From Zobellia uliginosa (GTDB lineage Bacteria > Bacteroidota > Bacteroidia > Flavobacteriales > Flavobacteriaceae): DNA of 64,000 nucleotides. The first letter of the stretch is position 1. Every line of letters starts with the position of its first letter. Both the position numbers and the translations under genes were made by a program. Positions 34,348 to 44,264 of the stretch are shown piece by piece. The DNA lies in NCBI RefSeq assembly GCF_018860745.1, contig NZ_JAHKPY010000012.1, forward strand, positions 124,001 to 188,000, written 5' to 3'. The notes beneath the pieces were generated by a model. It ran no database searches. It had not been told where the DNA came from and saw only the letters and a list, made by a program, of their open reading frames with translations.

Positions 34348-34415
34348 TTAAAATTAGAACAATTGGCTAGTATTAATTAAAGAAACACCTCATGAAAATA
34401 TAGAGTACACAAACG

Positions 34416-34446
34416 AAAAAAGGACGGGCGCACACCCATCCTTTTT
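34416..34446 (+). terminator. Intrinsic terminator or attenuator in the susC leader
   Basis: AAAAAGGACGGG, loop CGCACA, then CCCATCCTTTTT: an 11-bp stem with one mismatch and a U-run. It lies about 100-130 nt after the presumed start site and 200 nt before susC, so it would either attenuate the susC-susD operon or end a separate short RNA. Confidence 0.6.
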
Positions 34447-34575
34447 AACTCAAATTACTTCATTCTGAAGGGAAGTAATACTACGAACTTGCACAATATA
34501 CTATACACGCTCACTACAAAAATACAATTATTCAGGACTTTATTGAGCCGGTTGTTATAGTAAGTTGTTGATTAA

Positions 34576-34614
34576 ATGAAATTCTCACAATTTCATTAAG
34601 GCATCGGGCCTTAA
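34576..34614 (+). other. Two hairpins just upstream of the susC start
   Basis: ATGAAATT-ctcac-AATTTCAT (34576-34596) is followed at once by TTAAGGC-atcgg-GCCTTAA (34596-34614). Both are perfect and sit 35-70 nt before the susC ATG at 34649. They could stabilise the message or be targets for a regulator or small RNA. Confidence 0.4.
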
Positions 34615-34648
34615 ACCGATACATATTACTAACTTAACATTAACACAA

Positions 34649-37600
34649 ATGAATTTAAAAAACAAACTAGCACTAATACTTGCGGTGTTTATAAATGCCG
34701 CGATATTTGCTCAAGACGCGTCTACCATATCGGGAACGATTGTAGACGACGCTAACGTACCTATTCCTGGAGTGAATGTAGTTATTTCAGGCACAACAAC
34801 AGGTACTGCAACGGATTTTGATGGACTTTACACTATAAATGCCAATAGTGGAGACGTACTTCAATTTTCGTATATCGGTTATGTAACTCAAAACATAACT
34901 GTAGGAGACCAAGAAACTATTAATGTTGTAATGACCGAAGATGCTGCATTACTTGATGAAGTAGTAGTAGTCGGATACGGTACTGTCAAAAAATCACATC
35001 TTACCGGATCAGTATCAAAGGTAGGCGGTGCCGAAGTTGCTGCCGTACAAGTGGCTCGTGTAGATGATGCACTTGCAGGTAAGTTACCCGGTGTAAGAAT
35101 ACAAAATCAAAGTGGTGAACCTGGTGCAGCCCCAAAAATCCAAATTAGAGCAGCTTCATCTGTTTCCGGTGATTCAGATCCTTTAATTGTTGTAGATGGA
35201 TATCCTATTTCAGGTAATTTGGCTACCGTTAATCCAAATGACATTGAAAGTTTAGAGGTTTTAAAAGATGCTGCTTCAGCTGCTATTTATGGTTCTTTGG
35301 GTGCAAATGGAGTTATATTGGTAACTACTAAAAAAGGTAAATCGGGTAAAGTTAATGTTAGCTACAATACCTATACAAGTACCTCAAGTAAATATGTTAA
35401 AGACATTGACATGCTTAAAACAGCCGGAGAATGGGCTAATGATTTACAATCGGGTGATTATGATCTTTCTCAAACAGACCCAGCTTTATTACAATATAGA
35501 CTAGATGCATATGCAAATGCACCTGATGTAGTTAGTATGGAAGATTGGCTTTTCAAAAACGGTAGTTCTACAAGCCACGACGTAAGCGTAAGCGGAGGGT
35601 CTGAAAACTTAAGAGCCTTTGCTTCTTTAGGTTACCTTAATACCGATGGTATTGTTAGAGGTCAAGGTTATGAAAGATATAACGGACGTATGAACGTAGA
35701 TGCTAACTTGGGTAAAAAGTTAAAGGCCGGTTTAAGCATGAACGGATTTATGGGTACTCAAGATATAGTGCCATGGGAGATGAGAGATCTTTTAAGAGCT
35801 TATAGTATTAGTCCTGTTTATCATACACAAGAATCTATTGATTTTGTTCAGCAGTTGGATCAAACTAGACAATCAGTGTACGATGCAAGTGTAGAGCGTG
35901 GTAATCCAATAAATCAACTAAGCGGTTCGTTTGACAGTAACTATAGAGGTGATAAAAGTCTTAATCTAGATGCTCAGAGTATTTATGACTTACAACCTGG
36001 TGATGCAGTTAACGATTGGCATTATGGTAGAAATCAAAACGGTATTGGAGGTACAGGTGATGCAGGCGTAGGATCAAAATTTAATGAATCAAGACGATAT
36101 GTAAAAACTTATTTTGCAAATGCCAGTTCTTATTTAGACTATAAAATCATAGACGGGTTAAATTTAAAAACTGTTTTTGGAGCGGATATTCAAGACACTG
36201 AAACTTACACCTACAATGGTATACTAACAGATGGTCAACAACGTTCCAATCGAACTGCATTGGACATATCTAATATTAAAAAATCTACTGTATTAAGTAC
36301 AACTACTTTAAACTATGCGAAAGTGATTGCTGACAAGCATGATTTAAATGCATTGGTTGGTATGGAATTTGTAAATACTTACTTCAGAGGAATGTCATCA
36401 AGTGCTACGAACGTGCCATCTGGCTCACCTCTTAATTATTCGTTTTTTGCACCGGAAGATGTAATTACAAACTTCGTAGATGCTAATCAGTCAAGAAGAG
36501 GTATTTTTGGAAGAGTTGCATATGCCTATGATAATCGTTATCTACTTTCGGCATCAGTTAGAAGAGATGGCGATTCACGTTTTGGAGCTAATGAAAAATA
36601 CGCCGTATTCCCTGCACTTTCTTTAGGATGGAATGTAAGTAACGAATCTTTTTTAGCAGGCAACGAAAAATTAAGTCTTTTAAAACTAAGATTTAGTACT
36701 GGGTCATTAGGTACTGCCGGTTTCTTAGACTCTTACCAATCATTGAGTATTTTAGGTAATACGCCAACTGCTTTCGGAAATGGGTTTCTAGTTCCTGAAG
36801 ATGTTGCAAACGCTGATTTAACTTGGCAAACCAATACAGAAACCAACTATGGTATTGATTTAGGTTTTATAAATAACCGCATCAGGTTTAGTGCAGATTA
36901 TTATACGTCTGACGTTCAAGACATGTTAATTAACCAAAGTGTTTCTGAAGTTTTAGGTATACCTTCTATTGCAGTTAACCGTGGTGATGTAACTAGTTCA
37001 GGTTTAGAGCTGGAATTAGATGTAAAAGCAATATCTAATGAAAATTTTTCATGGAGTGTTAGTGCCAACTTATCAACGGTTGAATCAGAAATTACAAGCC
37101 TAGGTAACCTAGATGAACTACCAAGACAAGTTTATGGTGGACCAAGTGGTAGAGGGGCTGAATTTAGAAATTATGTTGGTGGAGAAATTGGTGAAATGTG
37201 GGGGTTTGAAACTGCAGGCCAGGTTGAATCCATATACATGGAGGATCCATCAAGAAATGTAGGTTATCAAAGTGGTTTGTATTACGTAGTTGACCAAGAT
37301 GGAGATGGCGAAATTACCTATGAAGGTGATTATGTGAAGTTAGGATCGGCTACACCAGATTTCTTTTGGGGGCTTTCAAGTAATATGAACTATAAAGATT
37401 TTGATTTTTCATTCCAATTCCAGGGATCTCAAGGAGCAGAAGTTTACAATCTTGACCCTATTTATTGGCAATCTCAATTTCGTAATGCTACAGGTCCTAG
37501 TTTTGATGCAAATAATGATGGTCTTGCTGACAATAATGGTCTACATTATGAACAAACCAGAGATGCGCATGGTTCAATGATTCAAGATGCTTCATATGTA

Positions 37601-37852
37601 GCATTGAGAAACCTAACTTTAGGTTATACGTTAAATTCAGATTTGACGGACAGAATAGGTCTTAGCTCCATAAGAATGTATGTTGCAGCTACTAATTTAT
37701 TATACTTCATGGCTGATAACTACACTTCATTTAACCCTGAAGGTGTTGAAATTGAAAATACTGGTTATGCAGGTCCAACAACCTACGGATACCAAGAAGG
37801 TGCTAGCCCAATTGTAAGGAGTTTCACACTTGGCCTTAATGTTAATTTTTAA
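34649..37852 (+). CDS. SusC/RagA-family TonB-linked outer membrane transporter for alginate oligosaccharides
   Basis: A 1067-residue TonB-dependent transporter. Signal peptide (1-21, ending AQ), then a carboxypeptidase-D-like regulatory domain (about 24-105, ISGTIVDDANVPIPGVNVVI), the SusC-type TonB box region (LLDEVVVVGYGTVKKS), the plug (VDDALAGKLPGVRI ... DPLIVVDGYPI ... LKDAASAAIYGSLGANGVIL) and a 22-strand barrel ending in an aromatic residue (LGLNVNF). It imports oligosaccharides captured by SusD. The substrate is inferred from the surrounding PL6/PL17 genes. It is co-transcribed with susD, 10 nt downstream. Confidence 0.95.
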   Translation: MNLKNKLALILAVFINAAIFAQDASTISGTIVDDANVPIPGVNVVISGTTTGTATDFDGLYTINANSGDVLQFSYIGYVTQNITVGDQETINVVMTEDAALLDEVVVVGYGTVKKSHLTGSVSKVGGAEVAAVQVARVDDALAGKLPGVRIQNQSGEPGAAPKIQIRAASSVSGDSDPLIVVDGYPISGNLATVNPNDIESLEVLKDAASAAIYGSLGANGVILVTTKKGKSGKVNVSYNTYTSTSSKYVKDIDMLKTAGEWANDLQSGDYDLSQTDPALLQYRLDAYANAPDVVSMEDWLFKNGSSTSHDVSVSGGSENLRAFASLGYLNTDGIVRGQGYERYNGRMNVDANLGKKLKAGLSMNGFMGTQDIVPWEMRDLLRAYSISPVYHTQESIDFVQQLDQTRQSVYDASVERGNPINQLSGSFDSNYRGDKSLNLDAQSIYDLQPGDAVNDWHYGRNQNGIGGTGDAGVGSKFNESRRYVKTYFANASSYLDYKIIDGLNLKTVFGADIQDTETYTYNGILTDGQQRSNRTALDISNIKKSTVLSTTTLNYAKVIADKHDLNALVGMEFVNTYFRGMSSSATNVPSGSPLNYSFFAPEDVITNFVDANQSRRGIFGRVAYAYDNRYLLSASVRRDGDSRFGANEKYAVFPALSLGWNVSNESFLAGNEKLSLLKLRFSTGSLGTAGFLDSYQSLSILGNTPTAFGNGFLVPEDVANADLTWQTNTETNYGIDLGFINNRIRFSADYYTSDVQDMLINQSVSEVLGIPSIAVNRGDVTSSGLELELDVKAISNENFSWSVSANLSTVESEITSLGNLDELPRQVYGGPSGRGAEFRNYVGGEIGEMWGFETAGQVESIYMEDPSRNVGYQSGLYYVVDQDGDGEITYEGDYVKLGSATPDFFWGLSSNMNYKDFDFSFQFQGSQGAEVYNLDPIYWQSQFRNATGPSFDANNDGLADNNGLHYEQTRDAHGSMIQDASYVALRNLTLGYTLNSDLTDRIGLSSIRMYVAATNLLYFMADNYTSFNPEGVEIENTGYAGPTTYGYQEGASPIVRSFTLGLNVNF

Positions 37853-37862
37853 TTAAGAAATA

Positions 37863-39212
37863 ATGATAAAAATGAAAACCATATATATAGCAGCAATTTC
37901 CATGATGTTAATGACATCATGTGATAATGAGTTGGATCAAGTGCCACTTGTTGACCTTGAATCAAATAATTTGGAGAGCTTTGCCGGTGTTTTAAATGCC
38001 GCGTACTATTACCATACCGGTGCTGTAACACCACAAGCGGTAATGGGCGAATTTAGAGCTGATAATTTAACGTTTGAATTTGATGATGAGCCACCATATC
38101 CTGATTTTCACACGTATAATTCAGATTTAGGAGGTTTAGCTATTTCAGAAATATATTTTCGCCCGTTTTATAGAGATTTATACAAGTCTATCTTAAGTGC
38201 GAATACAGTCATTGATAAGTCAGAAAGTGCTACTGAAGTAGCTGAAGCTAAATTTTTAAGGGCTTTGTCTTACTTCAAATTAGTGATGGTTTTTGGTGAT
38301 GTTCCTGTAATTTTAACTCCGCAGCCAGATGTATCAGTTATTCCTGATGTAGATCTTACAAGACAACCAGCTACCGAAGTGTATAACAATGTTATCATTC
38401 CTGATTTTCAAGCAGCAATTGCAGGTTTAGATAATTCTGGATTAGGAACTGGGCGCGCATCCAAAATTGCAGCCCAAGGTTTACTCGGAAAAGCATATAT
38501 GTTTAGAGGTGATTTCGCTCAAGCGGCAATAGAGCTTGGAACTGTTATTAACGAAGCCGAAGCTGCAGAGGTTACTTTAGAAGCCGATTTTGCTAACGTG
38601 ATAACCGATGAAAGTTCAGAAATTCTTTTTGCCACTAAAATGTCAAGTTCTATTCCAAACTCAAGCACAGGTACAGCGTTTGCAGGATGGTTTCAAGGCA
38701 AAGACACAAAGGCTGACCAAGACAATGTAACATCGAGCTTAATTGCTGCTTTTGATGCTAGTAGTGCTGCTGGTGGAAGTGAAGATTTGAGAAAAGCATT
38801 AACTATTGATTCAGAACTTAAGAGAGGTGTCAAATACACAGCTGATCAATATGACCAGGACTTTATTGAACTAAGATTAACTGATGTTATCCTAATGTAT
38901 GCGGAAGCATTGAATGAAACAAGTTCTCCTGCTTCTACAGTACTACCTTTATTAGATCCTATTAGAACAAGAGCAGGTTTAACTAGCTTAACAGGCACAG
39001 TAAGCTCACAAGCTGATGTTAAACAAGCTATCCTAGATGAAAGAAGAGTGGAGTTGGCCTTTGAGGGACATAGATGGTTTGATTTAGTGCGAACAGGTAC
39101 CGTAGATGCCGAAATGGAACAAACAATAAGTAGTAATTATTATGTGTTTCCAATTCCAAGCTCTGAAATACTTGCAAGCGATGGAGAGATTACCCAAAAT
39201 GAAGGTTACTAA
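37863..39212 (+). CDS. SusD/RagB-family glycan-binding lipoprotein
   Basis: A 449-residue lipoprotein with lipobox MTSC (Cys at residue 20) and the SusD start SCDNELDQVPLVDL. TPR-like helices follow (AEAKFLRALSYFKLVMVFGD) and the C-terminal family segments are clear: DVILMYAEALNE, VKQAILDERRVELAFEGHRW and FDLVRTG. It lies on the cell surface as the lid of the SusC channel. At 449 residues it is shorter than many SusD proteins (500-600). It is followed by a strong terminator, so susC-susD is a self-contained transcript. No SusE/F-type surface protein follows. Confidence 0.93.
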   Translation: MIKMKTIYIAAISMMLMTSCDNELDQVPLVDLESNNLESFAGVLNAAYYYHTGAVTPQAVMGEFRADNLTFEFDDEPPYPDFHTYNSDLGGLAISEIYFRPFYRDLYKSILSANTVIDKSESATEVAEAKFLRALSYFKLVMVFGDVPVILTPQPDVSVIPDVDLTRQPATEVYNNVIIPDFQAAIAGLDNSGLGTGRASKIAAQGLLGKAYMFRGDFAQAAIELGTVINEAEAAEVTLEADFANVITDESSEILFATKMSSSIPNSSTGTAFAGWFQGKDTKADQDNVTSSLIAAFDASSAAGGSEDLRKALTIDSELKRGVKYTADQYDQDFIELRLTDVILMYAEALNETSSPASTVLPLLDPIRTRAGLTSLTGTVSSQADVKQAILDERRVELAFEGHRWFDLVRTGTVDAEMEQTISSNYYVFPIPSSEILASDGEITQNEGY

Positions 39213-39295
39213 AATCTTGATTAAAGCCCAAGTAGGCGAAAACATTTTAAATAAGTCTCGTCTTTTAGAATCAATTATTTGAATTTAGCTTTTTA

Positions 39296-39342
39296 TCTAC
39301 CGTAAACCGCCAAGACAAAAATGACTTGGCGGTTCAGGTAGA
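39296..39342 (+). terminator. Strong hairpin terminator after susD
   Basis: AACCGCCAAG (39305-39314) pairs perfectly with CTTGGCGGTT (39325-39334), and the stem is extended by TCTACC/GGTAGA at its base. It lies 84 nt after the susD stop. No U-run follows, so it may act mainly as a 3'-end stabiliser. Confidence 0.65.
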
Positions 39343-39596
39343 AGATTCCTATAAGTACTTTAGTGTAACATCAAGAGATGTTAATTCATGTACCTAAAGT
39401 CTCATATATATTATAGAAGTACTTATTTTAAAAAATAATCCCTAACCACAAATAATTATTTTGAATACACAGCCTCTGATACTATCAGTATAAACTAATA
39501 GGCTCTTTTCAAAAACACAGTTTTAAAATCTAGAATCTACAAATTAGATTATAAAGCTAAGATGATACGATGCAGGTTATTGGATATTAATATTGA

Positions 39597-39656
39597 GTTG
39601 TTTTGAGTTAGATTGAGAGTAATTTTTCCGGCCCGCTCACCACGGGTCGGTAAAAT
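39597..39656 (+). repeat. Duplicated 60-bp hairpin element upstream of the first GntR gene
   Basis: Differs from 44717-44776 at only three positions in 60. It contains the hairpin CCGGCCCG-ctcacca-CGGGTCGG (39628-39650). The other copy reads CCGACTCG on the left arm, and the two stem changes keep pairing through G-U pairs. The rest of the gap 39213-39766 contains the susD terminator and the GntR operators. Confidence 0.6.
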
Positions 39657-39719
39657 CTCAAAAATCACCATACTCCTACTCTATCATGAAAAAGGATTTT
39701 TGATAGTTTTTTTACTGTT

Positions 39720-39744
39720 ATAGTAAACCAATCTGATTAACCAT
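39720..39744 (+). promoter_or_regulatory. Degenerate tandem GntR-type operators at the first GntR gene
   Basis: ATAGTAAACCAA (39720-39731) and CTGATTAACCAT (39733-39744) keep the 13-bp step of the other arrays but match the palindrome less well, which would suit weaker autoregulation. The GntR start is 22 nt downstream. No TAnnTTTG box is seen here. Confidence 0.55.
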
Positions 39745-39766
39745 TTTTTTGAACTGCACACCCGTT

Positions 39767-40495
39767 ATGAAATTAGAAATACTGACAAAAGACGAAAATA
39801 GAGAAATCCAAAACGGGATTATTTTACAGATTCGTGACCTCATCAACTATAAAAACCTCGAACCTGGTGACAAGTTACCTGCCGAAAGAGTATTATCCGA
39901 GAAATTTGATGTCAGTAGAACCAGTGTACGCGAAGCCATTCAAAAACTTGAGTTTTATGGTATACTAAATTCAAAACCACAGAGTGGAACTTTCATTGCA
40001 GAAATTGGTCAAATTGCTATGAACGGTATGATTGACGACATTACCAGTTTAAAAAAACAAGATTTTATCTCATTGGTTGAAACTCGCATTTTACTGGAAC
40101 TGAAAATGGTGAAATTAGCAGCTATAAGAAGAACTGATGAAGATTTAGAACGCATTAAACATGCCTTGGATGCATACAAAAACAAGATGATTTCCGGTAA
40201 AGATTGTCTAGAAGAAGACTTACTTTTTCATTTGGCCGTAGCTTCTGCAAGTAAGAACAGTACTATGAATACACTCATGTTACTAATAACCCCAGAGATT
40301 ATAGTAGCGTATGACATAGACCGTGTTTGCGAGGGTGATGTGGCCTTATCAGAAGTTAAAAAGCATGAAGATATCTATATGGCCATTCGGGACCAAAACC
40401 CAAAATTAGCCAAAGAAAAGATGAAATTACACTTTAGTAAATTATACGATTACATCTACGGAGAAGATAGAAAAATTAAGATTCCCAAAGAATAA
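39767..40495 (+). CDS. FadR-type GntR-family regulator of the alginate locus, copy 1
   Basis: A 242-residue regulator. The N-terminal winged helix reads IRDLINYKNLEPGDKLPAER then SEKFDVSRTSVREAIQKLEF and GILNSKPQSGTFIAEIG. The C-terminal FCD domain begins at about residue 95 (FISLVETRILLELKMVKLAA) and includes EEDLLFHLAVASASKN, whose His residues and acidic residues normally bind a metal and the effector. The paralog at 44903-45631 is almost identical. FadR-subfamily proteins bind tNGTnnnACNa-type palindromes; the TTGGTnnACCAA arrays in the locus fit. Alginate loci of Zobellia are reported to be under a GntR repressor (AusR); the effector is probably a KDG/KDPG-like intermediate (inference). 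An upstream in-frame TTG at 39749 was rejected. Confidence 0.9.
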   Translation: MKLEILTKDENREIQNGIILQIRDLINYKNLEPGDKLPAERVLSEKFDVSRTSVREAIQKLEFYGILNSKPQSGTFIAEIGQIAMNGMIDDITSLKKQDFISLVETRILLELKMVKLAAIRRTDEDLERIKHALDAYKNKMISGKDCLEEDLLFHLAVASASKNSTMNTLMLLITPEIIVAYDIDRVCEGDVALSEVKKHEDIYMAIRDQNPKLAKEKMKLHFSKLYDYIYGEDRKIKIPKE

Positions 40496-40591
40496 GAGTA
40501 TAGAGAACATCGAGTATTGGAAAATAATTTTAGAATTTGAAGGTCGAAACTATTTTGTTGGTCAGTTATATCCCAATTGAAAAACCACATA

Positions 40592-42910
40592 ATGAAAGCT
40601 AATCTATTACTCATTGTCGCCATTTTTCTTCTACTTTCCTGTGGTAAAAATTCAAATGGAAAAACACTACATGTAAACGATATTCCAGAATTAAACAAAG
40701 CAATTGAAGAAGCAGTACCTGGAGATGAAATTGTAATGGCAAATGGGACTTGGAAAGACACCCAAATCATCTTTTTTGGAACAGGTACTAAAGAAAACCC
40801 CATTAGCTTACGTGCAGAAACGCCTGGAAAGGTCTTTATGGAGGGACAATCTTATCTTCATCTTGGAGGCGAACACCTAATAGTTGACGGCCTATATTTT
40901 AGAAATGGCTATTCTACTAGAAGTTCCATTATTCGATATATGATTAGCGAGGATAGTATTGCCTACAACTGCAGGGTCACAAATACCGTTATTGAAGATT
41001 TTACCAAACCAAATAGATTGGTCAATGACCGTTGGATTGAATTTTACGGTAAACACAATCAACTGGACCACTGTTATATTTCAGGAAAATCAAATGATGG
41101 AGAAACTTTAAGAATCTTTTTTACTGGTAATGAACATATTAACAACTACCATCAGATTGTACATAATTATTTTGGTCCGCGCCCTAGAAAAGGTGGTCCA
41201 AGAGCTGAAACGATACGGGTTGGAGACAGTAAAACCCGAGTTTCTCCCAGTTTTGCAAATATTTCCGACAATTATTTTGAAGCGTGTAACGGTGAAGTGG
41301 AAATTATATCGGACAAAACAAACTTCAACACCTTTAAAAACAACATATTTTACAAATGTGAAGGTTCCCTAGTTTTGAGACATGGAAGCTATGCCACCGT
41401 AGATAGCAACATTTTTATTGGCGGTGATGATTCTGACTTTTATGGAGGTATCCGAGTTGTAAATACAGGACATTGGATTACCAACAATTATTTCTATAAG
41501 ATAAAAGGTGCACAATTCAGAAGTCCGCTCGCCATTATGAATGGAATTCCGATGACGCCTTTGAATCGATACCTACAGGTAAGCGATGTTGTGGTTGCCT
41601 TTAATACTTGGGTAGATTGCAAATCTCCATGGCAAATAGGTGTTGGCCAAAATCTTGAAAGTGCAGATGTACTTCCGGCTAGTGAAATTCGTTCGGCGCC
41701 ACCTATACGAACTATTGTAGCCAATAACATTATATATAATACACAGGTAGATGAAACTCCTTTTATAAATCTTAGTTCTACTGATGGAATTCTATTTAAG
41801 AATAACATCATAAATAACGCTAGTGAAGATTATTCTGATTATGATGTTTTGCAGAGTGGTACTATAAAAATGAAAAAGATTAACGATTGGTTATATGCAC
41901 CAGCTATTTCTAAAAACCAAATTTTGGATACTGTTTATACTGGCTACGATTTTGCTAAAATTAACCACGATATATTTGGTGAATCAAGAACGGAAAAGAA
42001 TAGCATTGGCGCAATTAACCAAACCGCAACAGCTGAAAAATTTACCATTGACAAGAAGAAATACGGCCCAAAGTGGTTTTCTACTAAAAAAAATGATGTT
42101 GAGCCAAAAATATTGACCGCTTCATCTGCAGTAGGCCAACTTACCAAAAAAATTAGCGAAGCGTCTTCGGGAGATATCATTGAGCTAAGCGATGTATTAT
42201 ATACACTTCCCTTTTCGCTTAAAATAGATAAAGAAATTACGCTTCGTTCTAAAGATCCTAAAAAAAGAGCAGAGCTCGTATTCACAGGAGAGCAAGATTC
42301 TATGGCTTTTCAAATGAAGCCAAAAGCGTCCCTCAGGTTAGAAAGTATCTTATTAAAAGGAGAAAGAGGCAAGTATGCCTTTGCCCCTTTAAAGGAAAAT
42401 ATGGCTTCGGCTTATAACTTGTATATTGAGAATTGTGTGATTGAGAATTTTAACTATGTTCTAAAGGCTTACAAAGGGTCTTTTGCAGACGCCATCAACT
42501 TCAAAAAAACAACGATTAAAAACTGTAAAAACGGTATTGAATTAGCTGCAGAAGATAAAGGTGATTATAATGCCGAAATGGTCTCTTTTGACCATTGCTC
42601 TTTTGAAAATATACAAAATAATGTCATTAATTTTTATAGAGTTGGTTATGACGAATCAACTATAGGAGGGTCTTTATCCGTAACAAATAGCTCCTTCACC
42701 AATAGTGGGCAGGGCGAAAACAGCAATATTTTGATTAAAACTAGCGGAATTATCAATGTGACTATCCATGACAACTCCTTTGAAAATAATTCTGTAGAAC
42801 TTGTTGCTTTATTGTGGGGAGAAAAGAACAATCATCACCAAAACAACACCCTCATAAATTCCGGGAAAATTAAAGTTGAAGAACAGAAAAAACTTAAGAT
42901 ACTATACTAA
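40592..42910 (+). CDS. Polysaccharide lyase family 6 alginate lyase (two-domain), lipoprotein
   Basis: A 772-residue lipoprotein (lipobox LLSC, Cys at residue 17 or so). The N-terminal right-handed beta-helix domain (about 25-430) contains the family 6 catalytic region: NGEVEIISDKTNFNTF, with the catalytic Lys near 241, and EGSLVLRHG, with the catalytic Arg near 262. A second beta-helix-like domain (about 450-772) makes it a full-length, two-domain member, a class that includes exolytic MG/poly-G lyases. The chondroitinase B relationship is excluded by context. The start at 40592 (MKANLLLIVAIF) gives a proper signal peptide. It is 96 nt after the GntR copy 1 stop and probably shares its transcript. 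Confidence 0.92.
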   Translation: MKANLLLIVAIFLLLSCGKNSNGKTLHVNDIPELNKAIEEAVPGDEIVMANGTWKDTQIIFFGTGTKENPISLRAETPGKVFMEGQSYLHLGGEHLIVDGLYFRNGYSTRSSIIRYMISEDSIAYNCRVTNTVIEDFTKPNRLVNDRWIEFYGKHNQLDHCYISGKSNDGETLRIFFTGNEHINNYHQIVHNYFGPRPRKGGPRAETIRVGDSKTRVSPSFANISDNYFEACNGEVEIISDKTNFNTFKNNIFYKCEGSLVLRHGSYATVDSNIFIGGDDSDFYGGIRVVNTGHWITNNYFYKIKGAQFRSPLAIMNGIPMTPLNRYLQVSDVVVAFNTWVDCKSPWQIGVGQNLESADVLPASEIRSAPPIRTIVANNIIYNTQVDETPFINLSSTDGILFKNNIINNASEDYSDYDVLQSGTIKMKKINDWLYAPAISKNQILDTVYTGYDFAKINHDIFGESRTEKNSIGAINQTATAEKFTIDKKKYGPKWFSTKKNDVEPKILTASSAVGQLTKKISEASSGDIIELSDVLYTLPFSLKIDKEITLRSKDPKKRAELVFTGEQDSMAFQMKPKASLRLESILLKGERGKYAFAPLKENMASAYNLYIENCVIENFNYVLKAYKGSFADAINFKKTTIKNCKNGIELAAEDKGDYNAEMVSFDHCSFENIQNNVINFYRVGYDESTIGGSLSVTNSSFTNSGQGENSNILIKTSGIINVTIHDNSFENNSVELVALLWGEKNNHHQNNTLINSGKIKVEEQKKLKILY

Positions 42911-42989
42911 TACATTGCTAGCAAACAAAAATGTCACCAGGTGAAATTGCCAAATCGTAAGTCAATTACATTATCAAAAAAAATAAACA

Positions 42990-44264
42990 ATGGAAAACCC
43001 AGCAACCAAATCATCGTTCATAAAAAAAATTCTAGCCATTGTACTTGCTTTCGGCCCGGGTATTTTTGCAATTGGCTATACTATTGGCACAGGCAGCGTA
43101 ACATCCATGATTGTTGCGGGTAGTACCTATGGAATGCAATTGCTATGGGTTTTAGTTCTAAGCTGTATTTTTTCCGGTATGCTTATGTACGCCTATGGCA
43201 ATTATGGTTTGGTAACCGGAGAAACGGCCTTGTATGCCTTTAAAAAACACATTAAATGGGGAAAACCCATTGCTATTTTAATAATATTAGGTGTATCCTT
43301 TGGCCAATGGAATTCACTCATGGGAATACTTGGTATTTCAGCAAATATTATATTCGAAATATTTTTGATTTACTTTCCCTCATTAGCTGAATATCAATAT
43401 GAATTGGTCCTTACAATTGCTATAGCCGTCATTGCTATTATGTATCGTTTTTTATTGATAGGTAAATATGTTTTCTTTGAAAAAATACTAGTCATTTTCG
43501 TAACCATTATGGGACTTTCTTTCTTTATTTCTCTATTTATGGTATTCCCCCTACCTATAGAAATAGCAAAAGGTCTCATACCCTCTGTTCCAGAGGTTGA
43601 AGGTGGAAATATGATGGTTGCCGCTTTTGTGGGAACGACTATGGCTTCAGCAACTTTTCTTTCCCGTCCACTTTTTGTAAAAGGAAAAGGATGGACTATA
43701 AATAACTTAAAACAACAGAAGAAAGATGCCATCATAGCCGCCTCCCTTGTTTTTGTAATTAGTGCTTCGGTCATGGCGGTAGCCTGTGGAGCTTTGTTTC
43801 ACGAAGGTCAGCCCGTAACCAAAGTTTTGGATATGGTTAATACACTAGAGCCGGTTGCCGGCAAATTTGCACTTACACTTTTCTTTTTTGGAACTTTAAG
43901 CGCAGGACTATCCTCTATATTCCCATGTTTACTCATAGCCCCTATTCTATTGGCAGATTATCAATCTGGAGAGTTGGATACTACCTCAAAACAGTTTAAG
44001 GTTATAACAGCATTAGCCTGTTTATTTGCTTTGATAGTTCCCATTTTTGGAGCGAACCCCATAGAAATGCAAATTCTATCTCAGGTTTTCAATGTTTTTG
44101 TTCTGCCGTTAGTTATCCTAGGTATTATTTTACTAATCAATAACGCTAAACTAATGAAAGCCCATAAAGCAAAACTCCCTTTAAATATTGGTTTATTTGC
44201 GGCATTGTTTTTCTCCTGTGTTATCTCATACAACGGTATAATAGCGCTAATTGAATATTTTTAA
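42990..44264 (+). CDS. Nramp-like transporter lacking the canonical metal-binding motifs
   Basis: A 424-residue membrane protein with about eleven spans and an Nramp-type start (LAFGPGIFAIGYTIGTGSVT). In true Mn/Fe transporters the first span carries DPGN; here the equivalent stretch reads IGTGS. The sixth-span MPH motif is replaced by TTMASATFLSRP. The fold is therefore of the APC/Nramp type, but the metal site is missing. It lies 79 nt after the PL6 gene. Possible cargo: a uronate or small organic acid, or an ion other than Mn/Fe; I cannot decide from the sequence. Confidence 0.8.
   Translation: MENPATKSSFIKKILAIVLAFGPGIFAIGYTIGTGSVTSMIVAGSTYGMQLLWVLVLSCIFSGMLMYAYGNYGLVTGETALYAFKKHIKWGKPIAILIILGVSFGQWNSLMGILGISANIIFEIFLIYFPSLAEYQYELVLTIAIAVIAIMYRFLLIGKYVFFEKILVIFVTIMGLSFFISLFMVFPLPIEIAKGLIPSVPEVEGGNMMVAAFVGTTMASATFLSRPLFVKGKGWTINNLKQQKKDAIIAASLVFVISASVMAVACGALFHEGQPVTKVLDMVNTLEPVAGKFALTLFFFGTLSAGLSSIFPCLLIAPILLADYQSGELDTTSKQFKVITALACLFALIVPIFGANPIEMQILSQVFNVFVLPLVILGIILLINNAKLMKAHKAKLPLNIGLFAALFFSCVISYNGIIALIEYF

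Noticed and set aside
34336-34380. A 14-codon frame in the susC leader (MENQLKLEQLASIN) as a leader peptide
   Set aside because: Its ATG lies inside the third operator unit, and the matching frame in the duplicated promoter (44649-44672) is only 7 codons with a different end, so coding is not conserved.
40592-42910. Chondroitinase B
   Set aside because: PL6 includes both activities, but the neighbours are alginate genes and no sulfatase or glucuronyl hydrolase gene is present.
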